In this document: one piece after another, positions 6,161-9,437 of the stretch
How positions within the stretch are numbered: the first letter of the stretch is position 1
How the letters are laid out: every line of letters starts with the position of its first letter
DNA from: DASWHD01 sp036393335
GTDB lineage: Bacteria; CG2-30-53-67; CG2-30-70-394
Length of the DNA stretch: 9,437 bases
Assembly: GCA_036393335.1 (NCBI GenBank)
Contig: DASWHD010000140.1
Location: 1-9,437, forward strand
Direction: 5' to 3'
Position numbers and translations under genes: made by a program
Notes under the pieces: generated by a model
What the model saw: only the letters and a program-made list of their open reading frames with translations
Database searches by the model: none
What the model was told of the DNA's origin: nothing

Positions 6161-7915
6161 GTGGCTCCCCCGGGTACCGAGTCCTCCGCCTTGTCCCTGT
6201 CCGGCGTCACCCGGACGTTCACGGCCGGCGAGCGCACGATCACGGCCCTGGACCGGGTCGATCTCCGGGTCCTGCCGGCCCGGATCACCGGCCTGGTAGG
6301 CCCCGACGGCGCCGGCAAGACCACCCTGATGCGCCTGGCGGCGGGGTTGCTTCTGCCCGACGGTGGGACGATCCACGCCCTGGGCCTCGACGTCGTCGCC
6401 CAGCCCCTGGCGGTGCAATCGACCCTGGGCTACATGCCGCAACGCTTCGGCCTCTACGAGGACCTCACGGTCCAGGAGAACCTCGATTTTTACGCCGACA
6501 TGCAAGGGCTCGCACCGGCGGGGCGGTCGGGCCGCTACGGCGAGCTGTTGCATATGACCGGCCTCGGGCCGTTCACGGCGCGGCTGGCGGGGCGGCTGTC
6601 CGGCGGCATGAAGCAGAAGCTCGGGCTGGCCTGCACCCTGGTCCACCCGCCGCGGCTGCTGCTCCTCGACGAGCCGACGGCGGGCGTGGACCCCGTGTCG
6701 CGCCGGGAGCTGTGGCAGATCGTCTACCGCCTGGTGCGCGAGGAGGCGATGACCGTCCTGCTCAGCACCGCCTACCTGGACGAGGCGGAGCGCTGCGACG
6801 AGGTGATCCTGCTGCACGAGGGCAAGGTCCTCGGCCAGGGGCCGCCGGCGCAGTTCAGCGACCCCATGCAGGGCCGGACCTGGCGGGTCTCGGCGGTGGG
6901 GGTGCGCAAGCGCCGGCTGCAAGCCCGCCTCGCCACCGCACCGGGGGTGGTCGATGCCTTGATCGACGGGGAGGCGGTGCGGGTGATCACCGATCAGCCC
7001 CACGAGACGGCCCCCGAGACTCTGCGGTTGGCGATCCCCGGGCTGGAGATCGAGGCCGTACCCCCCCGCTTCGAGGACGCCTTCATCGCCCGGCTGAAGG
7101 CCCGGCGGGAGGTCGTGGGCGAGATGTCTGCCCCGGAGGCGGCAGGCGGGGTGGCGGCCGGAGAGGAGACGGTGATCGAGGTCCACGAGGTCTCGCGCCG
7201 CTTCGGCGACTTCTACGCCGTGCGGGGGGTGAGCTTCGCGGTGCGCCGGGGCGAGATCTTCGGCCTGCTCGGCGCCAACGGTGCGGGCAAGTCCACTACT
7301 TTCCGCATGCTCTGTGGGCTGCTGCCGGTGACGGCAGGCAGCCTCACCGTGGCCGGTCACGACCTGCGCCGTACGGCAGCCGAGGCGCGCGGCCGTCTGG
7401 GCTACATGGCCCAGCGCTTCTCCCTGTACGTGAACCTCACGGTCGCCGAGAACCTGCGCTTCTTCGCCAGCGCTTACGGACTGGCCGGGGCGCGCCGCAC
7501 GGCCCGCATCGCGTGGGCCTTGGACGCCTTCGGCCTGCACGGCTATGCCGACAGTCTCAGCAACGACCTCCCCCTGGGCTTCAAGCAGCGCCTCGCCTTC
7601 GCCGCCGCCCTGATGCACGAGCCCGACATCCTGTTCCTCGACGAGCCCACCTCCGGCGTCGATCCCCTCGCCCGCCGCGAGTTCTGGGAGCGCACCAACG
7701 CCCTGGCGGAGGCCGGCGTCACCGTCCTCGTGACCACCCATTTCATGGACGAGGCGAATTACTGCGACCGCCTGGTCGTCATGGCGGACGGCGAGGTACT
7801 GGCGGAGGGCACCCCCGCGGAGATGAAGGCGCGGTTTCGCACTCGCGAGAACCCACAGCCCACCATGGAGGACGCCTTCATCGGCCTCATCGAGGCACGT
7901 GGAGCGGCATCATGA
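6161..7915 (+). CDS. ybhF: YbhF-type ABC exporter ATPase with two fused nucleotide-binding domains
   Basis: The protein has 584 residues and two ABC ATPase domains. NBD1 (about 11-240) has Walker A GPDGAGKT (47-54), Q-loop Gln94, signature LSGGMKQ (146-152) and Walker B LLLLDE (166-171). NBD2 (about 337-560) has Walker A GANGAGKS (371-378), Q-loop Gln418, a divergent signature LPLGFKQ (470-476), Walker B ILFLDE (490-495) and switch His527. In NBD1 the position matching His527 is Ala204 (STAYLDEAE). Each domain ends in a similar EDAFI motif (about 305 and 570). The linker at about 241-336 is typical of YbhF rather than of single ATPases. It should power export by the YbhS permease at the inner membrane. 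The start is GTG 6161: the upstream in-frame codon at 6149 is the ybhG stop, so nothing earlier is possible, but the Shine-Dalgarno is poor and a later start cannot be excluded. The stop overlaps the start of ybhS. Confidence 0.93.
   Translation: MAPPGTESSALSLSGVTRTFTAGERTITALDRVDLRVLPARITGLVGPDGAGKTTLMRLAAGLLLPDGGTIHALGLDVVAQPLAVQSTLGYMPQRFGLYEDLTVQENLDFYADMQGLAPAGRSGRYGELLHMTGLGPFTARLAGRLSGGMKQKLGLACTLVHPPRLLLLDEPTAGVDPVSRRELWQIVYRLVREEAMTVLLSTAYLDEAERCDEVILLHEGKVLGQGPPAQFSDPMQGRTWRVSAVGVRKRRLQARLATAPGVVDALIDGEAVRVITDQPHETAPETLRLAIPGLEIEAVPPRFEDAFIARLKARREVVGEMSAPEAAGGVAAGEETVIEVHEVSRRFGDFYAVRGVSFAVRRGEIFGLLGANGAGKSTTFRMLCGLLPVTAGSLTVAGHDLRRTAAEARGRLGYMAQRFSLYVNLTVAENLRFFASAYGLAGARRTARIAWALDAFGLHGYADSLSNDLPLGFKQRLAFAAALMHEPDILFLDEPTSGVDPLARREFWERTNALAEAGVTVLVTTHFMDEANYCDRLVVMADGEVLAEGTPAEMKARFRTRENPQPTMEDAFIGLIEARGAAS
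7901..7904 (+). promoter_or_regulatory. Shine-Dalgarno for ybhS inside the end of ybhF
   Basis: GGAG lies 7 nt before ATG 7912, within the last codons of ybhF. Together with the ATGA stop/start overlap it supports translational coupling and decides the ybhS start in a frame that is open from far upstream. Confidence 0.7.
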
Positions 7916-9054
7916 GCGGCACGCGACCAACAGAGGGCGCCACGGCGCGGCGTCTGCGCGGGATGGTGCGCAAGGAGCTGCTGCAAATCCTGCGCGACCC
8001 GTCGAGCATCGCCATCGCCTTCGTCCTGCCGCTGGTGCTGCTGTTCCTGTTCGGTTACGGCGTCTCCCTCGACGCCCGGGACGTCCCACTCGCCCTGGTC
8101 GCCGAGCAGCCGGACGCGAACACCGCAGACCTCCTGGGCGCCTTCGAGCACTCGGAGTTCTTTGCGCCCGTCCGCTACCACACGATCCAGGAGGCGGAGC
8201 GCGCGCTCCAGACCCGGCAGGTCGACGGCATCGTCTGGTTGCGCAGCGACTTCACCCGCCGCCTCCTGGCGGGTCAGGAAGCCCCGATCGGGGTGATCGT
8301 CAACGGCGTGGACGCCAACCAGGCGCGGATCACCAGCGGCTACATTCAGGGGGTCTGGCAGGTGTGGCTGCAGCAGTACGCCGCGAGCCAGGGCCGTGAC
8401 CTGCCGATGCCGGTGACCATCGAGCCACGGGTCTGGTTCAACCCGGCACTCTACAGCCGCCACTTCCTGGTGCCCGGGCTGATCGCCGTCATCATGACCC
8501 TGATCGGTGCCTTGCTGACCTCCATGGTGATCGCGCGCGAGTGGGAGCGCGGCACCATGGAGGCCCTGATGGTCACGCCGATCCGCATCCGCGAGATCCT
8601 GCTGGGCAAGCTCATCCCGTACTTCCTCCTGGGCATGGCCGGCATGCTCCTCACCGTGGGGCTGGCCAAGTGGCAGTTTGCGGTGCCCCTGCGCGGTTCG
8701 TTTCTGCTCCTGGTCGTCACCTCGGCCCTGTACATGCTGGTCGCCCTGGGCATGGGACTGCTGATTTCCATCGTTTCCCGCAACCAGTTCGTCGCCGGGC
8801 AGATCGCGATCATCGTCACCTTCCTCCCGGCCTTCATCCTGTCAGGGTTCATCTTCGACATCGCCTCGATGCCCGGCCCGGTGCGGGCCGTGACCCATCT
8901 GGTGCCCGCGCGGTATTTCGTGGCCATCGTTCAGACCCTGTTTCTGGCCGGCGATGTCTGGCCCGTGCTGCTGGTGAACGCCGGAGCCCTGGGTCTCATG
9001 GCCCTGATCTTCTTTGGCCTGGTCCGCCGCCGGGCGCGGAAGCGGCTGGACTGA
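7912..9054 (+). CDS. ybhS: YbhS-type ABC-2 permease
   Basis: This 380-residue inner-membrane permease should form the membrane channel driven by the preceding ATPase. It begins with a cytoplasmic segment ending VRKELLQILRDPSS, followed by TM1 (about 32-50, ending FLFGYGVSLDARD). A large periplasmic domain (about 51-185, with WFNPALYSRHFLVPG at its end) precedes TM2-6 (about 186-206, 232-252, 262-288, 295-315, 352-372). The cytoplasmic loop REWERGTMEALMVTPIRI (209-226) is the coupling-helix hallmark of the ABC-2 drug-exporter class. SGFIFDIASMPGPVRAVTHL, PARYFV and the terminal RKRLD agree well with E. coli YbhS as I recall it. The start overlaps the ybhF stop as ATGA. The E. coli YbhFSR pump is reported to export tetracycline, cationic compounds and Na+/Li+; the substrate here is unknown. 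No second permease follows within the window. Confidence 0.94.
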   Translation: MSGTRPTEGATARRLRGMVRKELLQILRDPSSIAIAFVLPLVLLFLFGYGVSLDARDVPLALVAEQPDANTADLLGAFEHSEFFAPVRYHTIQEAERALQTRQVDGIVWLRSDFTRRLLAGQEAPIGVIVNGVDANQARITSGYIQGVWQVWLQQYAASQGRDLPMPVTIEPRVWFNPALYSRHFLVPGLIAVIMTLIGALLTSMVIAREWERGTMEALMVTPIRIREILLGKLIPYFLLGMAGMLLTVGLAKWQFAVPLRGSFLLLVVTSALYMLVALGMGLLISIVSRNQFVAGQIAIIVTFLPAFILSGFIFDIASMPGPVRAVTHLVPARYFVAIVQTLFLAGDVWPVLLVNAGALGLMALIFFGLVRRRARKRLD

Positions 9055-9094
9055 CCCGCATTGTTCACCACGAATCTGCTGCCCCCGCGCCACC

Positions 9095-9121
9095 GCCCTG
9101 CCTGCCGGCAGGCAGGCCGCA
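9095..9121. repeat. Second copy of the 20-nt palindrome with shared flanks
   Basis: CCTGCCTGCCGGCAGGCAGG recurs at 9097-9116. With two bases on the left and five on the right the match to 5070-5096 is 27 of 27. The wider flanks differ: here the 31-nt hairpin element is absent. The palindrome is therefore a mobile unit in its own right rather than part of that element. Confidence 0.85.
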
Positions 9122-9146
9122 TCTCCTGGCCGGGTCCTCGTCCGAA

Positions 9147-9230
9147 GTAGGAGCCGGTTGCACCAGCGACCCGCGCCCATGGTGCGGCAGGCCCTTCGGG
9201 CCTGGGTCGCCGAAGGGATTCGGCTCCTAC
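9147..9230. repeat. 84-nt branched hairpin element with TAGGAG ends
   Basis: GTAGGAGCCG (9147-9156) is the exact reverse complement of CGGCTCCTAC (9221-9230). Inside, GCGACCC (9166-9172) can pair with GGGTCGC (9204-9210) and AGGCCC (9189-9194) with GGGCCT (9198-9203). Alternatives are GCACCA (9160-9165) with TGGTGC (9180-9185), and CCGAA (9210-9214) with TTCGG (9219-9223) around a GGGA loop. Sequences framed by GTAGGAGC and GCTCCTAC are known dispersed REP/BIME-like repeats in several gammaproteobacteria, from general knowledge. It is not a tRNA. Confidence 0.7.
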
Positions 9231-9240
9231 CGCGGGCCAG

Positions 9241-9307
9241 CCAGGATCTCCGGGCGTGTGCGCGGGCTCGCGACGATCCCTGGTGAAAAATGCGGGCTGA
9301 CCCGCAT
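9241..9307. repeat. Two adjacent small hairpins
   Basis: CCAGGATC (9241-9248) pairs with GATCCCTGG (9275-9283) with one bulged C. ATGCGGG (9290-9296) pairs with CCCGCAT (9301-9307) around a CTGA loop. The second stem overlaps the right end of the 9055-9296 unit. No T-run follows. Confidence 0.5.
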
Positions 9308-9367
9308 GGTGAGAGATTCGGCCGGCTCGGGGTTTCGGCCCGGGCGGCGCGATTGCCAATGAGTGGA

Positions 9368-9437
9368 TCGCCCCCTCCCCCGGTGGCTGCCGTCCTGGCG
9401 CTAGGGGCATCTTGCCGGCCGCTGGGAGAGGGGGCGA
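9368..9437. repeat. Long GC-rich stem reaching the window edge
   Basis: TCGCCCCCTC (9368-9377) is the exact reverse complement of GAGGGGGCGA (9428-9437), the last ten bases of the window. CCC (9378-9380) extends the pairing to GGG (9424-9426) with A9427 bulged, giving about 13 bp around a 43-nt loop. The stem may continue beyond the edge. Its CCCTC/GAGGG arms recall the hairpin at 3692-3716. Confidence 0.55.

Larger units (their letters stand above)
9055..9296. repeat. 242-nt unit with near-perfect 16-nt terminal inverted repeats
   Basis: CCCGCATTGTTCACCA (9055-9070) and the reverse complement of 9281-9296 (CCCGCATTTTTCACCA) agree at 15 of 16 positions. The left end starts directly after the TGA of ybhS. 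An 11-nt motif, CTGACCCGCAT, occurs at 9051-9061, where it includes that stop codon, and again at 9297-9307 just outside the right end. The interior has no open frame resembling a transposase and contains other hairpin repeats. It looks like a miniature inverted-repeat element or the remains of an insertion sequence. Confidence 0.55.
9055..9437. other. 383-nt gene-free region of nested inverted repeats
   Basis: The region runs from the ybhS stop to the window edge. I found no convincing gene: the frames crossing it give Arg/Pro/Gly-rich translations interrupted by palindromes. It holds, in order, an inverted-repeat pair bounding 9055-9296, a second copy of the 20-nt palindrome (9095-9121), a branched hairpin element (9147-9230), a weaker stem (9241-9283), a 7-bp hairpin (9290-9307) and a long GC stem reaching the window end (9368-9437). 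No T-run follows any stem, so intrinsic termination is not clear. Confidence 0.75.

Noticed and set aside
5189..7741. 850-codon minus-strand frame opposite ybhG and ybhF
   Set aside because: The length comes from codon bias on the opposite strand. The composition is His/Gly/Arg-rich without domains, while the plus strand encodes full ABC motifs.
5072..9116. The two 20-nt palindromes as part of a CRISPR array
   Set aside because: There are only two copies, about 4 kb apart, with genes between them and no regular spacers.
9189..9203. Intrinsic terminator after ybhS
   Set aside because: The stem is good, but no run of T follows it or any neighbouring stem.
9147..9230. Cloverleaf-like fold suggesting a tRNA
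   Set aside because: There is no T-loop consensus, anticodon-arm geometry or acceptor discriminator pattern, and the outer stem is 10 bp. A REP/BIME-like repeat fits better.

Overview
The window is very GC-rich (about 70% by eye), densely coding bacterial DNA. Five complete plus-strand genes and one partial minus-strand gene account for nearly all the coding sequence, and all six encode envelope transport proteins. The E. coli-like ybhG-ybhF-ybhS set, a FadL-type outer-membrane porin (so a Gram-negative envelope) and the many short palindromic intergenic repeats suggest a high-GC proteobacterium, most likely a gammaproteobacterium. That placement is inferred from gene content and style, not from a marker gene.

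Layout: (1) 1-621, minus strand, N-terminal 207 codons of an EamA/DMT-type inner-membrane transporter, cut by the window edge. (2) 622-1228, a 607-nt divergent intergenic region with no convincing gene, holding a pair of 17-nt inverted repeats about 130 nt apart. (3) 1229-3520, a 12-TM RND/MMPL-type exporter. (4) 3521-3752, an intergenic region with three or four hairpin repeats. (5) 3753-5039, a FadL/TodX-family outer-membrane protein. (6) 5040-5128, a short gap largely filled by a hairpin repeat that carries a second, 20-nt palindrome inside it. (7) 5129-6151, 6161-7915 and 7912-9054, a tight ABC export operon: a YbhG-type membrane fusion protein, a YbhF-type tandem ATPase and a YbhS-type permease. 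(8) 9055-9437, 383 nt without a gene, packed with nested inverted repeats.

How the genes may work together (inference): ybhG, ybhF and ybhS have a 9-nt gap and then a 4-nt overlap, so they are very likely one transcription unit making one pump. In E. coli the set also has a second permease (YbhR) and a TetR-family regulator (CecR); neither is visible here. The RND exporter and the FadL-type channel lie just upstream on the same strand. Together they could provide inner-membrane export and an outer-membrane route for hydrophobic compounds, but the gaps of 232 and 89 nt contain repeats and co-transcription is not shown.

No RNA gene, CRISPR array, transposase or phage gene was seen. The most unusual content is the repeat structure: a 31-nt hairpin element flanks fadL in inverted orientation, one copy is interrupted by a 20-nt palindrome, and the same palindrome recurs near the right end at an apparently identical heptamer site.
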